Positions 12,104-24,121 of a DNA stretch of 64,000 bases are shown here, one piece after another. How positions within the stretch are numbered: the stretch's first letter is position 1; each line of letters opens with the position of its first letter. The notes beneath the pieces are model-generated. The model ran no database searches and had not been told where the DNA came from. It was given only the letters and a program-made list of their open reading frames with translations. Source of the DNA: Tigriopus japonicus (taxonomy: Eukaryota; Arthropoda; Copepoda; Harpacticoida; Harpacticidae); contig CM021318.1 of the NCBI GenBank assembly GCA_010645155.1, forward strand, positions 6,843,854 through 6,907,853. The letters run 5' to 3'. Made by a program: the position numbers and the translations under genes.

Positions 12104-15100
12104 AGTGTTGCCACATTAGTTACCGGGTTAGTGGGTTTAAAGAATTTAAAAGGTCTTGATATTCGACTTTAACATATGTTCACAACTAAAGAAGAGGAGC
12201 TTCTAGTATTTCCTTAACTGAAGCATTAACAATGAGCTAATTAATTCAAGACACGCGATAGTGCATTACAGTACACATAATTTTCTTCTGATTTTATTTT
12301 TGAACTAAATTTTAGGTCATCGAAAAAGACAGAATTTTCTCTATTTAACCCTAATAATGAATGCCCTTGTTATAAACATAAACTAAAAATGTTATAGTTC
12401 TCATCTACCTTGTGCTCGTTACCATAGATATATACAGCGCTTTGTGGTGGATCTTAAAAAGAGTGTGATCGCTCCATTTTCTTCTCGCTAAACCAAATCG
12501 GATACGGATGAAATTTTTACATCATGCAAATATGCTTGATAAGGAAAATTCCCCTCGTCTTTAGCCGAAATGGGAGCCTGCTTTCTGGATCCGGGAAAGA
12601 TGTGCTCATATTTACCTCATTTTCCATTTTTTCGAGGCTTTGGCAAATATGTCTTTCATTCATTCTCGAGACAGGAAACTTTGACAGCTTTGAAGAGGAT
12701 GATCAAGCACGACCTGGAACAGCTTTGTGAAATTCAATCCCTTCCACGAAGATCATTCATTCCAAGTTTGTGTTTCAACATTTTTCAACAAGGAAAAAAC
12801 ACGTCAAGCACTTCTTAGAATAATTTGTTGCCATCACTTGTTTTTCTCCGAAATGAATAATGAACTTGAAATCGAGCCAAGTCTATTGAATATTTGGGAC
12901 CAGATTATGTAAAAAACTGGTCGTGAAGGGAGATTTGCTTCCTTCCTCTTCTTATTAAGTACACTAATCTCAACTGGACATGATAAAAAAAGCCAAAAAT
13001 GAGCATGAAATATCATCTTACAATCGTTTGCATATATTGTGCGGTAGTCACGAAATTTGAGAAGAAAATCATTTTCTACCCGGATCTGAAAAAATGGGAC
13101 CATGCAACTTTAATCTTCAAGGAGGTTCTATCGTTATCTAGTTTAATACATACAGCAACCAAACAAGTTGATTTATGGTAGGAGAAGCCTTCAATCTGAC
13201 AACACTTTCACGCCTCAAGAAATGTGGGCCATATTTCACGACCTCATTTTTGACAGTGAAGATAAAAGCATGGTCGAATAAAGGCTACGGAAGTCTCTAA
13301 TTACACTCGTTATACGAAATATGTAACCCCTTAAAAGGTTAAAGGGGTTCGGTTTTTGGGGGAGAGAGGTTTATCTCAAGGGATATTTGAATATTGAAAG
13401 CATTTTGCAATTCATCCAAGTTCAAAGAGGCAAGCCAAGCTATTTTGGCCTTTGAAAGTTCCTCAATTAAATTCAAACTCGCAAATTGTTCCCTTGAAAG
13501 GGCTAGAGTCTCGTTAAATGAAAGTGCTTTGGCACACTTTCAAAGGGATCTCAGCATTAAATGGCCCATGAATTTCCGTAACCCAACAACTAAAATTTGC
13601 TTTCAGGAAGTCATAACAGTTTTTTAACGCCCTATTTGTCGAGAATGCTCTGTCTGATATTCATTTTATGTTATTGTCTTCTCAACCTTATTACTGGCCA
13701 TTTTCAAACGTAAACCTGAAAAGCTAAAGATCTCTTAGGTCATTTTTATTTTTGGTCATGGCAATACTTCTTCAGATCAGAGGATTGCTGTCATTGATGT
13801 ACGTTTTTCAAGAACTGATAAAATAGAATCCGAGATTTCTACTTTTAGCAGAATTCTATAGATTTGAACATTTCAATTTGATACCAACATGACATGGCAA
13901 ATATTCATTTGATGGAGCTGGAAAATCCAAGAAAATCATTGCTTTCAATTTGCATTCACGTTGAGGCCGAAAATTTTAGCACGCGATGGTGTCAGATCAC
14001 CCAAGCAAACCCTATTTTGATAGTCACATTTGGACGGAAAAAACAAGAGAAAAGCCTTCAATTACCAGTTTTCTGTAAATTGCACTAAAACCCTCAACGC
14101 AACAACCGAGGTCCCTCTGGAACCATCATGAAAAACTCTCTTTGTTCCATTTGAATGGATAAGTTTGCAAAAATGCACGATCAACTTTTCTCCACAAAAA
14201 GCCTTTCAATTTAGAGTAACTAATTGAAAACTTGTTAAATGATTTTGGTGAATCTATGTATTTAAATTGCATCATATTCTTTGAAGAGTTGATAGTCAAC
14301 ACTTTTATCCATTTCAATAAGGTTCAAATGAGAAAGTTGAACTCAATAGGCTCTTAACTGCAATTTCAGTATTGCCCATTCATATCGGAATGGAAAATAA
14401 TGAAAAATAACCTCTTGTTCGCTCTTTTGAGACGTTTGGAGAGTCTCTTTTTGCACCAGGACCATTTTCTCGAGAGTAAAACCATCGGTAAAATAATATA
14501 CCAGACTCAATGAACCAGGCATACCAACCAGCCTCTGTAATTGTGGATAAACTCCAGAGCATGTCGATCAGGTTGAAAGCTCAAGTGAGCGGGTAGTTTG
14601 CATGAATGATCCAGGGTGGCCAAAAACCTTGACGCTCTTTGATCTTTCATCTTTTTAACACCTATCAAAACAGGGTTTCCAATGGTCCTGAGAACTTTAA
14701 AGTACACAGTTAAGCTCACATAAATGTTCTCTAAACGCCCTTATTGCTTCCTTTAAAATGTAAGCACTTAACACTAGAAAATTTTAGATCCAATTTCTGT
14801 TCAATGGCCTCCCTGTACTTAGTGCTTGGTTCTAATGAAGATGGAAAGTATCTCGGTGAACGGCTCTGTCCCTGACAGGTCCAGGCACACTTTGCCATCC
14901 ATCTTTCGGCTTGTCAACAATGCATACATGAACACAAACGTGAAACGCGGGTGGTCCCATTGGGTTGCATAGAAATTGTTGGAATACGAGCGGACGTCCC
15001 ACCGGCACGAAAAACATTTCTTTTGACTTGTTTCCTCTAAGACCATTGCACATTTTTTTTTTACCTCTATTACTTGTGGTTTCTACAACCTCTGTATTCT

Positions 15101-17040
15101 GACGAATTCCTTGACATGAGTCTTAGCCGGTTAATCAACAGCTGCGCGATGACGTCATATTATTCGCGGAAGGTTTTAATGAAGAAAAGGGAGCTTGCTA
15201 AAAAGGAGATTGCCTTGAAAAGGTGCGTTTCTTGGTGTATTTAAAGGAAATGCTTGAACGACTAAAACAATTTTGGGAGTGCTTAGCGATGAGCTGTGAA
15301 CACTATTCCTTATATTGACTTTGGCAGGCTTACCGCTCATTAACAAGTTGACTCCATGGATCAAAATTGGGCTAAAGAAATGAGGTTTTCAAAAGCTGAC
15401 AGCCCAAATCTTTATCCTTTAACAGCCTTCCACACTGTTCACCAAAAGCGTATAGTGTGACAAGAAAGTCGCGACCCCATGACAATGTGCCTTTAAGACA
15501 CTATTTCTCCTTCCGCGGGGTTGTCGATCAAAATAAAGTCGATCAGTGGTCAGAAACAATTCTATTGAAAGGTGCTGTAGGGTCAATATTGAATTAAACA
15601 TTTGTTTAAGGTGCACATTACCTTGCATTGCAATGTGACTTGGCCCATTCTTAAATAAAAATTGACTTATTCCATAACATGACATCACTTACTGCAGAGC
15701 TTTGTATGAGGTTTGCGGGGATGAAAGAGGGTGGAATAACCCAAGAGAGCATTGTCTACGAATGCACCATTACATTTTCTATGATCATTCTATCATCATC
15801 AACATCGGGGATTGGGTAGAGTTCTGTACAGCAACTAATTTCTGTTCAATGACATGTTTCAAAACTAGACAATGGACACCGAAAGCAAAAAAGTGCTCAT
15901 CTCAGGTGAATTCTGACCTCTGATACAATTTGCCTTAGAAAGCTAGTCACTCAGAAAAGTTGGCCTGATAGATAAGTAGATTTGAAAGGGGTCATGCCTT
16001 TATTGTCACAGTGTACCTAGTCAATGTACCCTAGTGCGAATTCTCTTGTCGGTTTATCCCTTGATCAGTCAAGTAAACAAACCATCTATTCTCAAATTCA
16101 ATAATACAAGTGCCGGAACTTCCAAAGTAGCAATACTGAAAATGTGAAAAACATGTTAAATTTCTTTGAGACAGACTCATTCGCCCAATTCTCCCAATCT
16201 CTGAACATTTTGGCAACTGTTTCCCTTAACACTTGTTACGTAACAAAGCAAGTTTTCCCGGAACTACTTAGTCAGTCAAAACAAGCAAAAAAAAACACAA
16301 AAATCAACCTTTCACTTCTTAAAATCAAGCTTATTCCCGGAACTGTCTTGAAAGCCAGAACAAGCTAAAAACACGAAAATCAACCCTGGAGTTCTAAAAA
16401 TCAACAATCCATCCTCCACACAATGCAAAGGAAACAAATCCTTCCGTAAGCTACAGTGTATATTCTGCAGGCTTTAATTATCTTGAAGAAATTGGAACAC
16501 GCATTAAGGTTATCTAATATCGCACAGCAACCAACGTCTGAAGATGGTTAATCAGAGGCAAACCAGTGATCTTTCTTTCTTTAACGATGGTATTCAATAT
16601 TGGGCCCTCATTTTGTACGCTTCATGTTGCTTCAATTAATCACGGTGAGAATGTGCCTCCTTTTTTTATTGGTTTCAATACGAGAACGTTGGTGGAAAGT
16701 GGAAAAAATAGACTTGAGAACGAGTACATGTGGTCTTCTCCAAGGCGCAAAGCACTGAATTCCTGGAATGGAAGCCTAACGACAAGACTTCGAATTTCTA
16801 GTTAGATCTAACCAATTAATAGTGCTATGGTTAAAAAATGGGCAAAGATTTTTAGATGCTGGAAATGCAATTGTTTTTTCCGACAATCAAAATGGTATCA
16901 AATGCAAGCTTAATCATCCATGCACCATAATCAAGCAAAGTTTTTGTGTGTAGAATATGATAAAAACCGTACTTTTCAAGAAACGAGTTGTTTTATCGGT
17001 AGATGGCAGTGGTAAAACCTTTTTTTCAAAGTCGGTGACG
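12104..17040. other. No gene recognised
   Basis: AT-rich intergenic sequence. The minus strand near 14830-15050 has two overlapping open frames with slightly protein-like composition but no stable motif. Nothing else can be supported. Confidence 0.4.
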
Positions 17041-17044
17041 TTTA

Positions 17045-17230
17045 CTTGAACATAAGAATAGGAATTTGCACTGAGATTTGGGAGAGCATAACTTTTGACT
17101 CCGAAATTCGATTGAGTTGAAAATTGAAATACAAAGTCTACCCAATTGAAGCAAGGTCTCATTTACACAAGAACTTAATTCTTACGCTAGCCTCCCTCTC
17201 CCAAGAAATTCAGTGGTTCTTGTATCAGGG
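17045..17230 (+). repeat. Dispersed repeat A, copy 1
   Basis: Contains GAGAGCATAACTTTTGACTC, then GTTGAAAATTGAAATACAA, then a block ending in GAAATTCAGTGGTTCTTG. The same order of blocks recurs at about 19970-20165, and a related version lies at 30900-31110. It is diverged and non-coding, upstream of the phosphatase gene. Confidence 0.6.
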
Positions 17231-17603
17231 TAAATTTCTCTACTAACTGACCTTGCATTGGCAACAAAGCAAATCCAGTGTTTGAGGCATTGGTTTCGAC
17301 GAGAAACAATTGCTCTTGCATGGAAACACCAAGTTGGAACAGAAGTTCGTCTCTCTTAATCCTCGCCTCCTTGTTCCATAAAATGAGCCCGAAGTACTTA
17401 AGAAGAACACCCGCAGTAAAAGGAAACTTTTGTCTCGTATTATCCGTACTCGTCAGTCCCATTCATCCTCTTGTACTCTGTTCCAGGAAATTGAATGGAA
17501 GGATTGGACATGTGCCCGATCAGTGAGATTGATCCATGATCTTTCGGGAAATGCAGTGGCAAGAACATTAGGCGTCTGGTGCTGAAATCCTGGCCATTGG
17601 ACC

Positions 17604-17935
17604 ATGGCCTCATCATCGCATTCCAAACCACCCTCTGCTGGATATTCAGCCCGGAGTTCTCGGGCAGTGTCTCCAGCCTCGGAATTGGCACCTGCACCTC
17701 CTCGGAGATCCACTTCTCCCACGTCCTCCACGGGAACGTGTTCCACAACAACAAGTCCACCGAATTCCAAATCCCGGTGGCAAAAACTGATCTCTTCCTT
17801 GAGGAAGAGCAAAGACTCGGATAGCTCTACCACTGTTGAGGCTCACTCCTTGAAGCATTCGCACAATTGCTCAAATGCCTTTCTTCGTGCAGGCATTTCC
17901 AACATGAAGGGCTATAAAAAGGCCAATCAAGACAG
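17604..17935 (+). CDS. PPM/PP2C-family Ser/Thr phosphatase, exon 1
   Basis: First coding exon of a metal-dependent protein phosphatase that dephosphorylates phosphoserine and phosphothreonine. The ATG at 17604 has an ideal context (ACCATGG) and an in-frame TGA lies 21 bases upstream. Residues 1-95 are rich in Ser, Pro and Thr and look disordered. The catalytic domain opens at GISNMKGYKKANQD, residues 97-110, where D110 stands at the first metal-binding Asp of the family (usually ED or ND). The donor is GACAG|GTAAG, and the split codon (AG + A, Arg111) is completed by exon 2. All five exons join in phase: 332+181+227+223+201 nt = 388 codons including stop. Three metal-binding Asp regions are present, so an active enzyme is expected. 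I cannot assign a specific PPM1 orthologue. Confidence 0.85.
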
Positions 17936-19844
17936 GTAAGGTCCCTGAGCTATTCTTGATTTTTTCCTAGGGGAAGGTCAAATTTGTGGGAGGAAAATAT
18001 TTTTGGGATTTTACTCCGGTCAGATGCGGAATCTATGCGACATTTTGGACGCTTTTGGGGCATAGACATATGAATATCACTTTCTTTCCGGTTGGAAAAG
18101 TTTTCTAGAAAGCGCCATGATCAGATCGTATCTAGAAGTTCATGGTGATGAGGGAAAATTTATGCCCGAGGTCCGCATGTCCGTTGGGCTATGAGTTATA
18201 TTCAGAATTTTGTTGCAATTCGAGAGCAATTCCCGGAAGATATGGTCCATCCTTTCCTCAAAGGTGGATGTATTTCATGGACCATTACGTCCAGGGACTG
18301 AACTCAGTAGCGTCATTTCCCCGGGAAAAAGGGTTCAAATATATCTTCCAACTATTTGAACGGAAAGTGACCTTGAAGCGCGGCGTCATTTCAAGGTTGC
18401 TCCTGAAAATCCGACATCTTCCCCTTATTTTGATATCTTCAATAAAGAACAGCTGAAATTTGGACCAAAATGGTTATGGAGTAGAAGTAGAACCAACTTC
18501 CCCGCACTTATTTTTCTGTGAGTAAAAGAACCTTTGCTTACGTTTGAAAGATTACATATTTTAATTTTCTTATCCATCAGTCAGAGCCAGAAGTTGTGCC
18601 TTTTTGCTACAAATATTTTATCAGCAAAGAATATTTTAAGACCTTTGTTTCGATGTTATTTTTTCAACATGGCTAAAGTTTCAATATACTTCAAGAACAA
18701 ACAGTCTTGTTTTTCTAAAGAGTTGGTCTCGATACTTCAAGGTCCAACCATCACTACTAAGATCAGTGTTGCTATATTTTTAACATGAAGAGTAAAAGTG
18801 TTGTTCTTTCATTTATGGAAACCCTAATGCTTCAAGAAAATAGCTAATCTCGTTTTAAGAAAAGATTTATCTGATTTCAAAGGCTGCCCATGAAGGGCCC
18901 TGCTTTGGTTTGCTGCTAGTGTGTGTGGTTTCTGTTTGTTCGCCAGCATTACGTACAAAAAGCCTTCATTGTGCAGGATCGCTGATTTTGCACTAATGGA
19001 GAATGAATGTGACCGACCACGCTCGAGCTAGTTTGGTTGTTTCAGTCTCAATAGATGGTTGGTTGTAATTGGAGGGATGCTGGAAAATGATGATTCCGTG
19101 TTCCGTTGTTTGAGCAGGCCCAAAGAGGGCTCAAAAAGCTCCACTTACTTGCCATTCTTGAGCTGAGCATGAGAACCACTAAATCCCGAAACATGTCAAA
19201 CTTGTCAGAAAACAGCGTCCAACTAGCCGCACACATGACCGAAACTTGCCTTGAAGAAATACAAAATGGCAATGACACCAAATCCATAGTTTGAGCGAGA
19301 ATTGTCGCGCGCCAAAAAAAGGGGAAACAAAAACCATTGCTCACTAGAGGTTTTTGGTTGCTTGAGCCACATTTTCTCTGCGGGGTTTCTAAGCTCGTTT
19401 TTCCAATTCGTTTGCTCAAGTTAGCGGCAAGCATTGTCAACTCAACATGACCAAAAAGAAGACACTGTTGATTAAATCCAAGGGCCTTTTGTTTTAAGGT
19501 TGCATCTCATCTGAACTAATTTATATTGCTCGAGTATGCCAAAATCAGCAGCATGACAACTTTTTGACTCGCTCGAGGGTATATTTAAGGATGTTTAATC
19601 TGATTTGTTTTTGGTGTTCTCTGAAAAAAAAAAATTGTGCTCACATGCAACTTCTTTAGACATTCCTAAAGTATACTCTCAACGTGGTTGATAGCCAGAG
19701 ATAAGAAGCACTGAATTGCTGGAGGGGGAGGCTAAGGGTGAGAATTTTGACTTCCAAAAGGATTAATTCAATTGCGTTCTTCGGCAAACCAGACCTTGCT
19801 TGTATTCAGAAGACGATGTATAGTAATATTCAGCTCAATCAATT

Positions 19845-20165
19845 GACCGAGTGAAAAGTTATGCCTTCTCAAACTTATGTACTGAAAAGAGAGCATAGAG
19901 TGAATGAGCTCGCCCTTTTGTGCTAAAGCAAGTACCAGAAAAGGGCTAGTTCAATTATTCTCGGTAGGATTTGCACTGAACTTTGAAAGAGCATAACTTT
20001 TGACTCCGACGGTCGATTAAGCTGAAAATTGAAATACAAGTTTAAGTCAACCAAGAAAAGGTCTTATTTGTAGAAGAACGTGATTGCTTTTTTCCTGCAA
20101 GAGCTCATGATTCTTTTCATTAGCCTCTCAGTCCAGTGAAATTCAGTCGTTCTTGCCCGAGAGTA
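19845..20165 (+). repeat. Dispersed repeat A, copy 2 (foldback-like)
   Basis: Its right part repeats the blocks of 17045-17230 in the same order. Its left part (AAAAGTTATGCCTTCTCAAA, 19855-19875) is roughly the inverse of the block at 19985-20010 (TTGAAAGAGCATAACTTTT), so this copy can fold back on itself. The copy at 30900-31110 shares the left part. Confidence 0.5.
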
Positions 20166-20182
20166 CACTTGAGGACTGTTAA

Positions 20183-20384
20183 GGCCGCATGTTAACGCAC
20201 CTAATTCAAAAGCGAGAGCACACCAAAATCAAGTCAGATTAACCGGCCTCGAGTATATACTGTACTCGTGACAACTCCTGTATTTGAAAGGCAGCAGCTA
20301 GGGAGAGTATATACTCGACGAATGCTAATTCGACTTGATTTTGGCATACTCTAGCTTTTGAATTTAGTGCGTTAACATGCGGCC
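20183..20384. mobile_element. PIF/Harbinger-type MITE, 202 bp, TAA TSD
   Basis: The ends are long inverted repeats. Both arms read GGCCGCATGTTAACGCAC, followed by AATTCAAAAGC and CCAAAATCAAGTC, and the inner parts share TCGAGTATATAC. TAA occurs directly on both sides (20180-20182 and 20385-20387). A three-base TWA duplication is typical of PIF/Harbinger elements. No coding capacity. It sits inside phosphatase intron 1. Confidence 0.75.
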
Positions 20385-20446
20385 TAATCTGACTTGATTC
20401 TAGTGTACTCATTTCTCAAAACTTTAGCATGCAACCCATTGCTTGC

Positions 20447-20606
20447 TATATCACTATACAAGGATTGTCCAAATCTGCCAACACTAATTTGTTGGTAGAA
20501 AAAATATATAATAGTTCAATTTATGCTCAATATCTATGATTAATTTACGGGGTATCCGATTCCTTTTAGCCTGAGACTACTTGAAGCGGTAGTAAAAATC
20601 GGCAAC
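20447..20606 (+). mobile_element. LINE 3'-end fragment
   Basis: Aligns with bases about 45688-45830 of the LINE: CACTATACAAGG, then ATCTGCCAACA, then TTGGTAGA, ending in the tail region with GTATCCGATTCCTTTTAG and GCGGTAGTAAAAATC. It covers only the last codons and 3' UTR. It is a heavily 5'-truncated, diverged insertion in intron 1. Confidence 0.7.
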
Positions 20607-22001
20607 TAAACAAAAATAACAACATTTTAGGCATTCTTTTTGTTCAAAAACAAAGACTTTTCTAACAATAAACTTTCAATATTCTTTCTTTAAATTCGAT
20701 TCACGACGTCAAAATAAAGACTTCGGTGCCCACTCTTCCCTCGAAACTAAATATAATCAGCAGTGTGGAATCAATTTTCTACTAGTTCCATTTCTAAATG
20801 CGCAATTCTTTTTTTTATCTCAACGACTTGAGAAGCATCAAGGCATTTCCTTGAATATCTTCTTGATCAAGGTTGCACAGAGTTTTAGAACCATCGGAAG
20901 AGCTCTGGCAGCTAGCTTTGTCGGTGTGTTCCTTCTTGTTCCACTCACCCTCACGCATATTCCTAATCTTCCATTGCCTGTTTGGCTGCCTGAGAGATTA
21001 GGCTCTCTAATTAAGAGAAGTTTGAAAGCCTCGGCAACTTATAGCATGGAAGAAGGGAATAATTTAGCCCCACAAATAATGTGCAGGCAAAAACAGTGAC
21101 GACATCGGCAACGATGATTTGTTCAGGCTCTTCTTGAGTTTATTTTTTGTAGCACTTCCCCTCCATGACGGCAGGGATAATGGAACCTCTGTTTGGAACG
21201 CACGAGCCTATGCATGCTTTTAGGGCAATGACAACATCGTTCAATCATAAAAGATATGTTTCCTCCAGTTGGACAGATGTCGCCAAATCAGAACGCCAAC
21301 GTGCTCAGGCTAACAGGGTGTTCACAAAAGAGCTCCAATGAACTTTGAGAAAGACTAGTAAGCTGGCGCATAATAGTTCTGAAAATGACCACCAGATGGT
21401 TATGAACAAAGGTAGTGCCGTGATTTTAGCATTTAATTTTTTTTAAACATAATAAGTCATCATTCAAATGGGTATAAAATTTATCGCTAGCTTATAAAAC
21501 AAGCAAAATGGCTTGTTCGGCAAGTGAAGACAGTTTGTGAGAATTTGGGAAAACTAAGATGTTCCCATTGTCAAGACCCAGATGATATTGAACTGGTTTT
21601 GAATTACAAATTTAGATACTTCGATACAGAAAATTGTGCACATTTGTTTTATTTGTTCTTGCATGAAAAAGTACTCAGCAAGAGACCAGATCCATTCTGT
21701 TAATACAATTTTAAATGACAGTCAGGTGAAAATTTTGTTTCATTCAAGCTCAAACCTATAGTAACTAAAAACAAAATGAAATGAACATCTCGAAATATGA
21801 ATAAAATAACTTTTATATATCATAATATAATAATGACAAATATAATAAATGTGCACATTTTTCTGCATCAAAGTGTCTATATTTGCAATTCAAAACCAAT
21901 TCAATCAATATTCTTGCAAAATGCAGCCTCAAAATGTCAAAATAGAACCTGTTTGATGCAGGTGGAGGGTCTTAAATCTTTTCCATTGTTTTATCAGCAG
22001 G

Positions 22002-22164
22002 CAATAGAGGATTTTAAACCAAGCTTGAAAAATTCGCCAATAGATGGTAGGGAAGGTTGGGCAAGTAAAGAGAAAAGGCTTGTCACCTTAGTGCTTAGTA
22101 CTTGCCCCCTCTTTCACGCCATCTATTAGTTAATTTTTCCAGCTTGGTTTAAAATCCTCTATTG
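22002..22164. mobile_element. Foldback MITE, 163 bp
   Basis: The left arm CAATAGAGGATTTTAAACCA with following AGCTTGAAAAATT is matched in inverse at the right end (AATTTTTCCAGCTTGG ... TCCTCTATTG). An inner pair, CAATAGATGG and CCATCTATT, extends the palindrome. I see no clear target duplication, so the superfamily is unassigned. Confidence 0.65.
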
Positions 22165-23940
22165 AGTTTTAGACGAGCTCTCTTGAATTCATTTCTTATT
22201 GTTGGGGTGAAATTCGAATTACAAAACACTTGATCTTGGTTCATATTGTAGAGTTCTCTTGAGTTAAAGTAATCTTTTTTTCAGCCAAAAATTAAAAATG
22301 TTCAAATTTGCCTACTTGGACTTGCAGGTGATTATTCTTTCTTGAAATTCTCATTAGAGATCAGATGAGCAACTGAGTCAACCTGTATTCGACTACTGTG
22401 CTCACTTTGTTCCTCCTTTATGTCTGTAAAACCCGAAACACGGTTGATGATTCCCGTGTTCTTCACTTCTGAAAGATCTTGCCGTGCAAGAAAAAATGGC
22501 TTTTATTTTGTCAAAGTCTTTTTGATTTGCCTTCGTTCTGTGATGGGCCCCGATTAAAACTTTGGAGGGAACATCCCTGATAAAGCCTTAAATCTTGGAA
22601 AGAAGTTGTAGTTGGATACATTTGCCTACTCCAAGGACTTCTCAGCTCCTTTTCTTTATGCACAAATAAAAGAGCGAATTATGTAAATGGGTTTGTTTAC
22701 GCTCAGAAATTTCCCTCCTTCTTCTCCTCATTCAAGTTAGAATTGCCAAAGCCATCCAACCAACCAACCAACATGGTAGGGGTGGTGAAGCAACCATTCA
22801 AAGCACTCAAGGGAAGGTGCGTCAGCCAATGGCCTTCAAGGACAGATCCATTCAACATGGGACTTGACAAATTCTTTCATCTGGAACCGCTCTAGAGTCG
22901 TCAATTACACCCACCACATACGCCCACGACCAAGGAACAACACAAATCTAAATTTAGCCCGCAAAAAAACCCTCTCTAGCAACTAAAACGGGATCAAGTG
23001 TTTAGAGCATAGGTGGGCATGACAGTTTTTCAATGTTATGCTTGAAGCGGAAGCTGGATATATGAAGTGTCTGTCAGCGGTAGCCTTATCTTTTTACATT
23101 GAGAGTTATTATTATACTAAGGGACTCTAATAATGAGATATTACTTAAACAGTCAATGATGCATATAAGAATAATATCGGTAAACAACAAAAATATCCTA
23201 TATCGAAAATTCTAAATAGCAGGTCAGCGGGATAAGTATTCCTACACCATGAGATTTTTAAAAATTTAACATTTTTAAATCGAATATATCATAAATCTGG
23301 TTCAGAATGTATTTTTAATTAAAAGCATTATTATTCTTACATTGGGAGTTTTTTAGAACATTATGTGGTATAATCTATTTGTTGGTCAGTGGCAAGAGTA
23401 TTCTTTTTCAAGCTTTTTTCTGAAGTGTAGTGTTTAGCTGAACTTTTATCCATTAAGTGTTACTTTGTTAAAAAATAAAAAGTTTGGCTATTGTTCATAT
23501 TCGAGTCATTAAAAAGTTAGGATAAGTTACTTGAAGTTCAACTGACCTTTAGATGGAAAAGTAATGATATTATGGCTTAACAAAGTCAACGTTTTTTTGC
23601 CAACGCCCATCCCTGTTTATGCCTTGGCTCTAGTTTTAGCTTCGACCAAGCCACAGAAAACTAACACATAATTAAAATGAATCACTTCTTGTTAGTCGCA
23701 AATGAGACCTAATTATCACTTACCAATTGACCAAGTCCCTCTTCAACCCCATTAGCCTCCAAGTCCCATGATAAATTGGAATCTCAACGGTTCACGCTAA
23801 TGGTTAAATAGAAAAGTTTCTCCACAGATCAACGAGGAAATCCCTTGCCAAGTTGAGGTTAATGGCATCATTTCTTCTTCCAAGACCCATTAACAAGGCT
23901 TAGATGACGACCCTAACTGTTCAACCCGTCTTGATTTCAG

Positions 23941-24121
23941 ATGCACAGCCTTTTCGTATCTTGAAAACGATCCCGATCTCTCGTTTTTCGCGGTCTACGA
24001 TGGACATGGTGGAACAGGGGTCGCCAACTATCTCAAGGATCATCTTCATGAGTTTGTTTTGGACCAAGTTGAATACAAAGAGGGAAACATGGAAGAGGCC
24101 ATTCTCAAAGCCTTTCTTCAG
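23941..24121 (+). CDS. PPM/PP2C phosphatase, exon 2
   Basis: Acceptor TTGATTTCAG and donor CTTCAG|GTAAGG. It encodes residues 112-171. FFAVYDGHGGTG carries the family's DGHGG motif, with D131 and G132 contributing to the two-metal centre. The rest (NYLKDHLHEF ... ILKAFLQ) is the usual helix pair after that motif. It ends in phase 0 and continues directly into exon 3. Confidence 0.9.

Larger units (their letters stand above)
17936..23940 (+). other. Phosphatase intron 1 (6.0 kb)
   Basis: GT-AG intron (GTAAGG ... TTGATTTCAG). It contains dispersed repeat A, a TAA-flanked MITE, a LINE 3' tail and a foldback element, each listed separately. The rest is AT-rich with no supported gene on either strand. 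Confidence 0.8.

Noticed and set aside
14820..15053. Two overlapping minus-strand frames that faintly recall a gypsy RT start (DKPKDGW)
   Set aside because: Only a handful of residues fit, and the two frames disagree. Not enough to call a relic.
17453..17864. Several minus-strand frames of 70-126 residues
   Set aside because: They are antisense shadows of phosphatase exon 1, which has matched splice phases and the family motif.
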